Assembly (NCBI GenBank): GCA_934309145.1 | Contig: CAKRCW010000002.1 | Span: 1 to 64,000, forward strand | Source: an uncultured Lachnospiraceae bacterium | GTDB lineage: Bacteria; Bacillota; Clostridia; Lachnospirales; Lachnospiraceae | Direction: 5' to 3' | Length of the DNA: 64,000 bases | In this document: one piece after another, positions 37,698 through 45,633 of the stretch | Layout of the letters: the number at the start of each line of letters is the position of its first letter | Numbering within the stretch: the stretch's first letter is position 1 | The notes under the pieces: model-generated | Seen by the model: only the letters and a program-made list of their open reading frames with translations | Databases searched by the model: none | Told to the model about the DNA's origin: nothing | Translations under genes and position numbers: made by a program

Positions 37698-38792
37698 TTA
37701 TTGTTCTGCTACATATGGAGTTATAGTAATCTCCTGAGCACCAACGCCTGTCTCATTCTCAATTACAGAGCTTATTCTCTGTACCTGTGATGTAGGTGTG
37801 TATCCCGGTGTATCAAACAGGAATTCATGTAGGGCTGATACGTTAGCCTCTAAGTTTGCAGGTACCAATATTGAACCCTTAGTTGGATGATTAACAGGAC
37901 TCCACGCCATAGGGAAACCTATCGTATCTCCAAGCTCATACTGCATAAGACTCTTTGCAAGATTAACCATATCATCTTTGCTTATACTTGTGCATACGTT
38001 AGGGAATACATCATCTATAATATTATTAATTGTTGACAAATCTGAAGTCTTAGCTTTGGCTATCATCTTAGAGAGTACCTCTCTCTGTCTCTCAGTTCTG
38101 GTAATATCTCCCTGATCAGTACTTCTTATTCTTGAATAAGCTGTAGCCTGTGTACCATTCAATAACTGAGGACCAGTTGTAAATACTCCGTCAGAATATA
38201 TTCCTGTTATATTAATCTGCTCTGATATACCTGAATTGATAACAGCAAGCTCACCATCTGTTATGTCTACATTGATACCTCCAAGGTCATCAATAGCCTT
38301 TGTAAGTGCGAGGAAATTGACTGTCATAAAATCTGTAATCTGTAAATCAAGGTTTGAGTTTAGTGTCTGTATTGCGAGCTCAGGACCGCCATATGCATAT
38401 GCCGCATTAACCTTCGTTGTAAGTCCGCTTCCATCCTCTATCTCAAGCAATGTATCTCTGTAAACAGATACTATCCTTACTTCCTTTGTGTCATTATTAA
38501 TACTTGCAATCATGATGGAGTCACTTCTGTTTCCCTCCTCCATATCTGTATTGCTTCTTGAGTCTATACCAAACAATGCAATGGTCGTGTAGCCTTTCTG
38601 AGCCTCATTAGAGCCTTCGTTTATAGCTAAGTCCTCCTCATTTATCTCGTGGTACTGAACCTTGTCATACTTTTTGTTAAAATAAACTGCTAAATAAACA
38701 ACAACCATCACAACCAATATGAGAATTTCAACTAAAAATGCAATTCCCCATCTGGCATTGGCACTAAGCTTCTTTTTATTCTTTGTACTCAT
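37698..38792 (-). CDS. LytR-CpsA-Psr family wall-polymer ligase
   Basis: LCP proteins transfer lipid-linked glycopolymers such as teichoic acids or capsule to peptidoglycan. The 364-residue protein has a basic N-terminus, one transmembrane helix (about 20-42) and an extracytoplasmic LCP domain (about 75-260). The LCP hallmarks are TIALFGIDSRSNTDMEEG..RSDSIMIASIN, VSVYRDTLLEI, NAAYAYGGP and YSRIRSTDQGDITRTERQREVL, which hold the arginine and aspartate residues that bind the pyrophosphate. A linker with NHPTKGSILVP leads to a short C-terminus. The ATG at 38792 is preferred to one at 38831 because AAAGGT lies 8 nt upstream. It diverges from the GT2 gene. Confidence 0.9.
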   Translation of the reverse strand: MSTKNKKKLSANARWGIAFLVEILILVVMVVVYLAVYFNKKYDKVQYHEINEEDLAINEGSNEAQKGYTTIALFGIDSRSNTDMEEGNRSDSIMIASINNDTKEVRIVSVYRDTLLEIEDGSGLTTKVNAAYAYGGPELAIQTLNSNLDLQITDFMTVNFLALTKAIDDLGGINVDITDGELAVINSGISEQINITGIYSDGVFTTGPQLLNGTQATAYSRIRSTDQGDITRTERQREVLSKMIAKAKTSDLSTINNIIDDVFPNVCTSISKDDMVNLAKSLMQYELGDTIGFPMAWSPVNHPTKGSILVPANLEANVSALHEFLFDTPGYTPTSQVQRISSVIENETGVGAQEITITPYVAEQ

Positions 38793-38858
38793 AATCGTGA
38801 ACCTTTCATCTATAAATCTGTGTCTTAACAATAGTTTTCCTTCATTTCACATTTTTAT

Positions 38859-38887
38859 ATCATACATTATTCTTCATAAAAACTCAA
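38859..38887 (-). promoter_or_regulatory. Promoter of the LCP gene
   Basis: The -35 is TTGAGT (38882-38887) and the -10 is TATGAT (38859-38864), with a 17-bp spacer. Confidence 0.55.
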
Positions 38888-38949
38888 TACATAATTCTAT
38901 TTTAACCATATTTACACATTTTAGATACAACTCGGAAACATATATATCA

Positions 38950-38978
38950 TTGTATTTCACATATCCCTATGATATAAT
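38950..38978 (+). promoter_or_regulatory. Promoter of the GT2-UDPGP pair
   Basis: The -35 is TTGTAT (38950-38955) and the -10 is TATAAT (38973-38978), with a 17-bp spacer. It is divergent from the LCP promoter. Confidence 0.6.
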
Positions 38979-39016
38979 TATTTATATTTTTACAACGAAT
39001 AGGCGGTATTTTAAAT

Positions 39017-39805
39017 ATGAGCACGCAAAATGGCACAGAAGAAATTATCATTAACGATAAACTTATGACAACTGACAGACGTTCATATCTCTGTGTCGTT
39101 ATGCCAGCATACAATGAAGGCAAAAACATTAAGGATAACCTGCTTTACACATCGCGCATTTTATCTAAATTTATAAAAAACTATCAGATAATTGCAGTTA
39201 ATGACGGAAGTACAGATGATACAAAGGCTGGTGTAATTGAGGCAGCACTGTTAGATCCTAAGGTTTCATATATAAGCTACTCCCCTAACAAAGGAAAAGG
39301 GCACGCAATATGCACCGGAGTTAAGTATGCGGATGCAGAATATATAGCATTTCTTGATTCCGATATGGAGCTTGATCCAACTATGCTCCGCTATTTTCTT
39401 AAAGCACTGCAGGCAACAGATGCTGATATTGCCATAGGCTCTAAGATGCACAAGGATTCCAAGCTTGATTATCCATTCACAAGGAAAATAATAAGTGTTG
39501 GCTATTTTATCATCCTTAAAATACTGTTTAAGCTTAATTTAAAAGACACACAGACAGGAATTAAGCTATTCAAATCTGATGTTATCAAGCCTATATGTGA
39601 GGATGTAACAACAGATGGCTTTGCGTTTGACATTGAGATACTTGCCACGGCAGCTAAACAGGGGTATAAGATATTAGAGCTTCCAATCACCTTGAAATAC
39701 AGCAGAAACGACGGAACAAAATCAAAGGTTTCACTACAGCAGATAAAGAATATATTTTCAGATACTTTACAAGTAAAAAGGAAGCTTAAAAACAAAAGAC
39801 TATAA
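39017..39805 (+). CDS. GT2 glycosyltransferase, DPM1-like
   Basis: It probably transfers a sugar from a nucleotide sugar to polyprenyl phosphate. The 262-residue protein has the GT-A N-terminal motif VVMPAYNEGKNI, the nucleotide-binding VNDGSTDDT, the metal-binding DSDMEL (DxD) and the family block DTQTGIKLF (about 175-183), as in dolichyl-phosphate mannose or glucose synthases. No C-terminal transmembrane helices follow, so it is the short soluble DPM1 form. The UDPGP-family gene starts 19 nt downstream and may supply its sugar donor. The divergent LCP gene supports a cell-wall or surface polysaccharide role. Confidence 0.88.
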   Translation: MSTQNGTEEIIINDKLMTTDRRSYLCVVMPAYNEGKNIKDNLLYTSRILSKFIKNYQIIAVNDGSTDDTKAGVIEAALLDPKVSYISYSPNKGKGHAICTGVKYADAEYIAFLDSDMELDPTMLRYFLKALQATDADIAIGSKMHKDSKLDYPFTRKIISVGYFIILKILFKLNLKDTQTGIKLFKSDVIKPICEDVTTDGFAFDIEILATAAKQGYKILELPITLKYSRNDGTKSKVSLQQIKNIFSDTLQVKRKLKNKRL

Positions 39806-39824
39806 AATCACAGAAGGAGAAGGT

Positions 39825-41045
39825 ATGCCAGAATATAACATCCAGCAGACTTTAAAAAGATATGGTCAGGATCATATCATTAATTATATAGATAAATTAA
39901 CTGACGATGATAAGAAGCTCTTATATGCACAGATAAATGAAATTGATTGGGATTTTCTTTCCTGTATAGGCAGAGGCAAAAGTACCTGTGGTGATATAAA
40001 ACCTATAAATGCTCTCTCATGTGATAAAATTGCAGAACATGCAGACAGCTATATGTCAACCGGACTTGACGCGATTCGTGCAGGCAAGTTATGTCTTTTA
40101 ATGCTTGCCGGAGGGCAGGGGACAAGACTTGGCTACGATAAGCCAAAGGGCTCATTTAATATTGGTGTAACCCATGAGCTGTATATATTCCAGCTTCTCA
40201 TAGAGCACACCTTAGACGTCATAAAAGAGGCTGGCACATGGATTCACATGTACATTATGACAAGCGATGGCAACTATAAAGATACTGTAGATTTTTTCAA
40301 TGAGCATAATTACTTTGGATACAATCCTAAATATATACACTTTTTTATACAGGAAATGAATCCTGCCACCGATTTTAACGGCAAGCTTATGTTATCATCA
40401 AAAAACACATTGGCCATGTCTCCAAATGGCAATGGTGGCTGGTTCAAATCTATGCACAAAGCCGGTCTTTTGGACGACATATATAATTCCAGCATAGAAT
40501 GGATTAACGTATTTGCGGTTGATAATGTACTCCAGCATATAGCTGATCCTGTATTTTTAGGAGCTACCATCGAAGTTAACAAGGGCTGTGGTGCCAAGGT
40601 TGTAAGGAAGATATCTCCTGATGAAAAGGTCGGAGCGATATGTCTTGAGAACGGAAAGCCTCATATAATAGAATATTACGAGCTCTCGGATGACATGAAA
40701 AGCCACAAGAATTCTGATGGTTCTCTATCATATGGTTGGGGCGTTATATTAAATTACCTCTTCCCTATTGAGAAGCTCAAGGACACTCTTGACTCAGCCA
40801 TGCCTTTACATGTTGTGGAGAAGATTGTTCCTTATATAGATGAAAATGGCAAGCTTATTAAGCCTGCCACTCCAAATGCATACAAATATGAAACTCTTGC
40901 TCTTGACCTTATCCATGAGATGGACGATTGTCTCGTATTCGAGGTTGAAAGAGACAGGGAGTTTGCGCCAGTTAAGAACCGTTCCGGTATAGACTCTATA
41001 GACTCTGCCAGAATTCTTCTTCAAAAAAATGGCTACAAATTATAA
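39825..41045 (+). CDS. UDPGP-family nucleotidyltransferase
   Basis: A sugar-1-phosphate uridylyltransferase of the UDPGP family, which is mainly eukaryotic, rather than the bacterial GalU fold group. The 406-residue protein has the nucleotide-binding loop MLAGGQGTRLGYDKPKGSF (about 90-110), the uridine contact SPNGNGG and the substrate block FAVDNVLQHIADPVFLG with GYGW-like SLSYGWGVILNYLF. Substrates could be UDP-GlcNAc/GalNAc or UDP-glucose; the motifs resemble UDP-N-acetylhexosamine pyrophosphorylases most. It follows the GT2 gene by 19 nt, so the pair may make and use one nucleotide sugar. It converges with the ABC permease gene with a gap of only 3 nt. Confidence 0.85.
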   Translation: MPEYNIQQTLKRYGQDHIINYIDKLTDDDKKLLYAQINEIDWDFLSCIGRGKSTCGDIKPINALSCDKIAEHADSYMSTGLDAIRAGKLCLLMLAGGQGTRLGYDKPKGSFNIGVTHELYIFQLLIEHTLDVIKEAGTWIHMYIMTSDGNYKDTVDFFNEHNYFGYNPKYIHFFIQEMNPATDFNGKLMLSSKNTLAMSPNGNGGWFKSMHKAGLLDDIYNSSIEWINVFAVDNVLQHIADPVFLGATIEVNKGCGAKVVRKISPDEKVGAICLENGKPHIIEYYELSDDMKSHKNSDGSLSYGWGVILNYLFPIEKLKDTLDSAMPLHVVEKIVPYIDENGKLIKPATPNAYKYETLALDLIHEMDDCLVFEVERDREFAPVKNRSGIDSIDSARILLQKNGYKL

Positions 41046-41048
41046 CAA

Positions 41049-41876
41049 CTACTCAAGGTTTAAGTGCTTCTTCATTATGTAAGCTGTCACTATTGCAAGA
41101 AGCACTACACCTACAATCATACCTATATTCAAAATACCGAACACAACTATTGCTGTAGCTACTTCATTACTTCCACATATTTTCTGTATAATGCTGTCGA
41201 TAGCCTTCTCTAATGCCTCTATCTGGGTGATTTTATTTAATAACATGGTAACCATCTCAAATATAATAGCAAAGCCTATAAATCCTGCTACAGATTTTAC
41301 CCTCTTGCCTCTGTTAAACATATGTCCAAATGCGTATGCTGCATTGAGCATCCAAAGTGTGAATAATATTCCTAAGAATACAAATATAAATATCTGCACC
41401 ATAACACCTACGACTAATGCTCTATCTACCGTATTACCCAATATTTTAATTCCCCACAATGCGTTATCAACTAACTGAGAATAGATATTTGCCTTTCCTG
41501 TGGCTATACAAATACCCAGAGGCCAAATTACTGCCGCCAATATAACCATACAAAGGTCACATATCATTCTGCCTGTTACCAGAGTTGATGTCTTTACAGG
41601 CAAGGTATGTGTAAGATATCCCTCGTCCTTATAAAATCTTGTTCTGAAATCGCCAAATGGCATAATCATAAGGGCTATAATTACACCTATTGAAGCGAAC
41701 ATATATATACCATCAATTATAAGTACAAGGTTTTTAAAATAACTATTAACAATAACGCTTTGGCTGAACTTTCCAAGTACAAGTACAATGAGGCTGAATG
41801 TAATAAATCCTCCAAATATTGCAGCAACCTGTCTCCAACGATTCACAAATTCATTTTTTATTGTCTTACCTAACAT
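41049..41876 (-). CDS. ABC transporter permease, YtrC/D-like
   Basis: A 275-residue membrane protein with six predicted helices (about 18-38, 48-70, 100-122, 150-175, 190-212, 240-265). It has no conserved motif beyond the general ABC-2 style. It overlaps the ATPase gene by 7 nt, so it is the permease of that transporter. With the GntR-type regulator, the layout resembles Bacillus ytrAB operons, which respond to cell-wall-active peptides. That role is inferred from context only. Confidence 0.75.
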   Translation of the reverse strand: MLGKTIKNEFVNRWRQVAAIFGGFITFSLIVLVLGKFSQSVIVNSYFKNLVLIIDGIYMFASIGVIIALMIMPFGDFRTRFYKDEGYLTHTLPVKTSTLVTGRMICDLCMVILAAVIWPLGICIATGKANIYSQLVDNALWGIKILGNTVDRALVVGVMVQIFIFVFLGILFTLWMLNAAYAFGHMFNRGKRVKSVAGFIGFAIIFEMVTMLLNKITQIEALEKAIDSIIQKICGSNEVATAIVVFGILNIGMIVGVVLLAIVTAYIMKKHLNLE

Positions 41877-42571
41877 CTGAATACCTCCCTGAATATCTCA
41901 TCTATAGACTGACCTTTCTTCTGTCTTAATTCATCTGCATTCTCCTGACAGACTATCCTGCCATCCTTAACAAATATAACCTCATCAAGTATATTCTCTA
42001 TATCCTGAATAAGATGAGTAGATATAAGTATTGTCGAATTCTCATCATAATTAGTGAGAATAGTCTGCATAATATAATCTCTGGCTGCCGGATCTACACC
42101 CGCTATAGGCTCATCTAACAAATAAAGCTTTGCTCGTCTGCTCATAACCATTATAAGCTGAACCTTCTCTTTATTGCCCTTAGACAGCTTCTTGAGAACC
42201 ATATTAGGATTGATATCTAATAGTTCCATCATCTTATATGCTCTGTCAGAATCAAAATCTGCATAAAAATCCTCGAACATACCAATCAGATTTTTCACAG
42301 TAAGATACTCATTAAAATAAGTTCTCTCCGGAAGGTACGAAACTATAGCCTTGGTCTGTGCACCAATCTCCATTCCATCTATAAGTATTTCACCGGCATC
42401 ATTCCTAAGTAAACCGGCAAGCATCTTTATCAAGGTTGTTTTACCACTTCCGTTAGGTCCAAGCAGACCTATTATCTTTCCACTCTCCAGAGTAAGGTTA
42501 AGCTCCTCGAATACCGTCTTAGATATTCCATATCCCTTTCTCACCCCTGAAATCTGTACAACATTACTCAT
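41870..42571 (-). CDS. ABC transporter ATP-binding protein, YtrB-like
   Basis: A 233-residue nucleotide-binding domain with Walker A GPNGSGKTT (about 39-47), the Q-loop near SYLPERTYFNEYLT, a signature reading LSKGNKEKVQL instead of LSGGQ, Walker B LYLLDEPIAGVD and the switch histidine in ILISTHLI. The LSKG signature is common in YtrB/YxlF-type exporters. It overlaps both neighbours (GntR upstream by 8 nt and the permease downstream by 7 nt), giving a tightly coupled three-gene operon. Confidence 0.9.
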   Translation of the reverse strand: MSNVVQISGVRKGYGISKTVFEELNLTLESGKIIGLLGPNGSGKTTLIKMLAGLLRNDAGEILIDGMEIGAQTKAIVSYLPERTYFNEYLTVKNLIGMFEDFYADFDSDRAYKMMELLDINPNMVLKKLSKGNKEKVQLIMVMSRRAKLYLLDEPIAGVDPAARDYIMQTILTNYDENSTILISTHLIQDIENILDEVIFVKDGRIVCQENADELRQKKGQSIDEIFREVFRC

Positions 42572-42941
42572 TATTATTATCCTCCTTCAGATAATTCTTC
42601 AATATCTCGACAAGCTCCACATCTCCATAGCCAAGACTTCGCATACTGTCAACATACGCCTTTATATATTTATTACTTGCATTGCGCCTGACAGACGATA
42701 TACCACCTGTGGGCTGTGCTACAAATCTTCCCGCTGTCCTCTGTGAATAGAGTACTCCCTCACGCTCAAGCTCCGCTAATGCCTTCTGCATTGTATTAGG
42801 ATTAACTCCCGCCTTAACCGCAAGCTCTCTCACAGGAGGTACCTGGTCTCCGGGCTTAAGCCTTCCCTGTGCAATGCGAAACTTGATTTCATCCATAATC
42901 TGAATGTATATCGGAGCTTCATTATTAAATTTCCACGCCAA
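42564..42941 (-). CDS. GntR-family regulator, YtrA subfamily
   Basis: A short GntR protein of 125 residues. The N-terminal winged helix (about 8-75) has IYIQIMDEIKFRIAQGRLKPGDQVPPVRELA and VNPNTMQKALAELEREGVLYSQRTAGRFV. Only about 45 residues follow, fitting the YtrA subfamily, which lacks a large effector domain. It is the first gene of the ABC operon and probably represses it. A candidate operator lies at 42978-43008. Confidence 0.9.
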   Translation of the reverse strand: MAWKFNNEAPIYIQIMDEIKFRIAQGRLKPGDQVPPVRELAVKAGVNPNTMQKALAELEREGVLYSQRTAGRFVAQPTGGISSVRRNASNKYIKAYVDSMRSLGYGDVELVEILKNYLKEDNNNE

Positions 42942-42977
42942 TATCTTTCACTCCCTTGCCATTATTATATGATTGTA

Positions 42978-43008
42978 TGTACTATTGTATTATGTGTATA
43001 GTACAATA
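42978..43008. promoter_or_regulatory. Candidate GntR operator
   Basis: The inverted repeat TGTACTAT (42978-42985) and ATAGTACA (42998-43005) is separated by 12 bp and overlaps a second pair TATTGTA / TACAATA. It lies about 37 bp upstream of the regulator's start codon, over the likely promoter. Autoregulation is inferred. Confidence 0.5.
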
Positions 43009-43013
43009 ACACA

Positions 43014-43049
43014 ACAAAAAATATATGTCAAGCATATGTCGACATATAT
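43014..43049 (-). terminator. Terminator of the TIR-cyclase operon
   Basis: The arms ATATATGTC and GACATATAT flank an 11-nt loop. TTTTTTG follows on the minus strand, and a T-rich tract on the plus strand makes it potentially bidirectional. Confidence 0.6.
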
Positions 43050-43057
43050 TTTTATTT

Positions 43058-44080
43058 TTATACTTCCTCGTATGTCTGTTCAAATATATCCTGCTGTATT
43101 ATATATACATCGCTGTAATCATCTATTCTCACAGCCATGTAATCACCAGCTCTGCCAAGATAATACTCACCATTGCCATTTACAGGGTACACCTTGGTTC
43201 TGTGTGACAATAAAATTGCACGTATCTTAGGCTTGTTATCAGGGAAACAAAGTCTTGCCGCCTCATCAAGGCTGACATATTCTCCCGTTTCTGAAAGCTC
43301 CATCGCTGGCAAAAAATCTAACAACTGCTCAAATATGTCAAGTGGTTTATCCGAAGGTACATAGGTAGCATTAAACCTTTCACGCGTTATGTCGTACACC
43401 TCGCCCCTACAGCCAATCATAATATATACATCCTCTGCGGCGGTTATAATAGTTCCTGATTCATTCTCAAGAGAGCGTATCTTTAATTTCTGTCCAGGCT
43501 TTGCCACATCAAGCGTTCTCACATACGCCCACGGAATATCCCTCTTCCTGTACATAGGCATCTGCTCTATTACATTTTTTTCACGCTCGGCATAATCGAC
43601 GGTCTCAACAATAACCGTATCGACAAAATAGCTCTTAGTCTGTTCTAAAAAATAATCTATATATTCTGTAGCATTTTCCATATCAAGCCTGGAAATCTGT
43701 GCTTTTAGTATAAGTGATGATATCCAGCCACAGGCACAGCCCGCATCTCCCTTTATAAGCCCAAATTCCGATATAAGATAGTCTAAAAATTCAAGTGCCC
43801 TAACCCTTCTTGAATCACTGTAAAATACTATCTGTATCTGCTCTCCCCTGTCTGCCACAACAAGCATGAAATGCCAGGACATAGCGTTAAGCAGATTTTC
43901 ATATCTTACTATCATCCCATTATCTCGCAATGATTCCGTCATTTGATTTGGCATCCTGTTAGAAGCCTCTTCATCTAATACAATTATTCCACAGGACTTA
44001 TCATTCCATGTGTAAGCATTTATTATCTCATTATATTCCGCACAAATTTCTATATTCTCAAATGTATTTTTTCTAAACAC
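43058..44080 (-). CDS. Unknown protein with two PGDYG-like repeats
   Basis: I do not recognise the first 190 residues of this 340-residue soluble protein. The C-terminal part contains two similar units: residues 208-240 (SGTIITAAEDVYIMIGCRGE...RFNATY) and 303-337 (NGEYYLGRAGDYMAVRIDDY...DIFEQTY). Each has a turn, then (D)xYxM, then a (Y) and an Fxx(T)Y ending, like the small PGDYG domain. No transmembrane segment or signal is visible. The N-terminal half includes the cysteine pair CAC at 115-117. It begins 21 nt after the cyclase gene and is the last gene of the TIR-cyclase operon. It may be an effector or sensor of that system; this is speculation. Confidence 0.7.
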   Translation of the reverse strand: MFRKNTFENIEICAEYNEIINAYTWNDKSCGIIVLDEEASNRMPNQMTESLRDNGMIVRYENLLNAMSWHFMLVVADRGEQIQIVFYSDSRRVRALEFLDYLISEFGLIKGDAGCACGWISSLILKAQISRLDMENATEYIDYFLEQTKSYFVDTVIVETVDYAEREKNVIEQMPMYRKRDIPWAYVRTLDVAKPGQKLKIRSLENESGTIITAAEDVYIMIGCRGEVYDITRERFNATYVPSDKPLDIFEQLLDFLPAMELSETGEYVSLDEAARLCFPDNKPKIRAILLSHRTKVYPVNGNGEYYLGRAGDYMAVRIDDYSDVYIIQQDIFEQTYEEV

Positions 44081-44101
44081 AGGTGTCCATCCCCCTATCC
44101 A

Positions 44102-45607
44102 CTATACTATGTGCTCATTTATATCTTTTACATAATCCATAAAGTTTCTTCCAACATGCGTAAATCTAAGCCGCGTACCATCTGAATTGCAATCCGTAAC
44201 CTTCGCATACACATCTTTAAATAACACACACCCCGAATCATTTTTTGCAGTTATCTCAACATCGCTAAATGTATCAAGCACATCACCATCATTGAAGATA
44301 CTGACTATAGCATGCTTAGTTGTAAGCTTTTTCACTGTGGCATATATGATATTCTCTTCTATCCTCTTATCTTTTATTTCATGCATACAAAATATAACGT
44401 TATATCCTGGTTCAATGATATATTCCTTTATTTTTTGTTGTAGCTCAAATTCAAATACACCGGTAATCCCTGTAACATCACACACCCCTATAGGCTTTTG
44501 TAAACCCTTGGCAGCAACTTCAAGCCTGTTATTTATGCACACCTGCCCATTCATATTAGCGATGGTCTCCTCAGATACAAATACCTGCCCTCCAACTGTG
44601 CAGCTTTCTATTCTGGAGCACTCGTTGACAATGCTTCCAATAACATTGTATCTCATCATCTTCTCAGAACCCACATTACCTATAAATGCATATCCCGTAT
44701 GAATTGCTATTCCCATCTCAAGCTCAGGATATCCCATCTTTTTCGCATAAGCATTTACCTCTGCCATATCATTTTGCATAGCAAGAGCAGCTGCCACTGC
44801 TTCATCAGCGTGCTGTTTTGAATCGAGCGGAGCACCAAATACTGCAAGTATAGAATCTCCAAGGAACTCTATGACCGTTCCATGATATTTACTGATTATA
44901 TCCACCATATGTCCGAAATAAAAATCCAGTAAATCTGTGACAAACTCGGCATCAAGCTCCTCCGATATAGACGTAAAGCCTCTCAAATCAGATGTCATAA
45001 CTGTCATGTTGCGTCTCTCACCACCTATGGCTGCTCCATCCGGTCTCTCTAATATTACCTCCAACACCTTATCAGAAAAGTATCTTCCAAATATCTGATA
45101 CAACAGTTCATTTCTTGACTTTAGCTGCTTGTTAAGCCTTATAATCTCCTTGGCTGCCTGTATATCTCCTGCCTGCTTTTGAAGCATTTTCTCGTAGTTT
45201 CTTGTAACCTCATACTGCCATGCAGTTCTCTCTATTCTAAGCAGCTCTCTCCTTGAAAATGGCTTAGTTAAAATAACCATTGCACCTTTATCATAACAAA
45301 TCTCATCTGTCTCTTCACTTCTCGATGAAACCATGAAAAAAAGTGGAACACCCGCCAATGCCTGTTGATTTCTAATCAACGACAACGACGCAAATTCCAC
45401 CTCGCACTCCATGTCGTAGTCTAAGATAATAAGCGATGGTGTATACAGCCTGTTGCCACTAACCTTAGCCTGTGATTTTGCCATCTTGCAGACAGCATCA
45501 TAGGAAAGCATAATTACTGCCCGCATGCTTCCCATAGAATTAATCTGTCTCTGTGCCTCTATCATGTCACCGCGGTTGTTACCTACCACCCAAATAACCT
45601 TTTCCAT
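44102..45607 (-). CDS. Response-regulator-fused class III nucleotide cyclase
   Basis: A 501-residue soluble protein. Residues 1-125 form a receiver-like domain with the phospho-acceptor candidate D63 (LIILDYDM) and K115 (LTKPFS), but the N-terminal acidic pair is poor. A coiled coil (130-175) leads to a class III cyclase domain (195-360). Its metal aspartates are D207 (SDLRGFTSISE) and D251 (LGDSILAVFGAP), and N328 and R332 (VNECSR) stabilise the transition state. The base-specifying lysine is replaced by E247 and the partner Asp/Thr by N321, so it may not make cAMP. The C-terminal 110 residues (390-501) are beta-rich and possibly PilZ-like. It lies 26 nt after the TIR gene. Confidence 0.88.
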   Translation of the reverse strand: MEKVIWVVGNNRGDMIEAQRQINSMGSMRAVIMLSYDAVCKMAKSQAKVSGNRLYTPSLIILDYDMECEVEFASLSLIRNQQALAGVPLFFMVSSRSEETDEICYDKGAMVILTKPFSRRELLRIERTAWQYEVTRNYEKMLQKQAGDIQAAKEIIRLNKQLKSRNELLYQIFGRYFSDKVLEVILERPDGAAIGGERRNMTVMTSDLRGFTSISEELDAEFVTDLLDFYFGHMVDIISKYHGTVIEFLGDSILAVFGAPLDSKQHADEAVAAALAMQNDMAEVNAYAKKMGYPELEMGIAIHTGYAFIGNVGSEKMMRYNVIGSIVNECSRIESCTVGGQVFVSEETIANMNGQVCINNRLEVAAKGLQKPIGVCDVTGITGVFEFELQQKIKEYIIEPGYNVIFCMHEIKDKRIEENIIYATVKKLTTKHAIVSIFNDGDVLDTFSDVEITAKNDSGCVLFKDVYAKVTDCNSDGTRLRFTHVGRNFMDYVKDINEHIV

Positions 45608-45633
45608 ATTACATTCTCACCACACTCTGTATT

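Noticed and set aside
44187..44702. A 171-codon plus-strand frame opposite the cyclase gene
   Set aside because: It is antisense to a well-supported coding region, with low-complexity Ser/Thr-rich product and no ribosome binding site.
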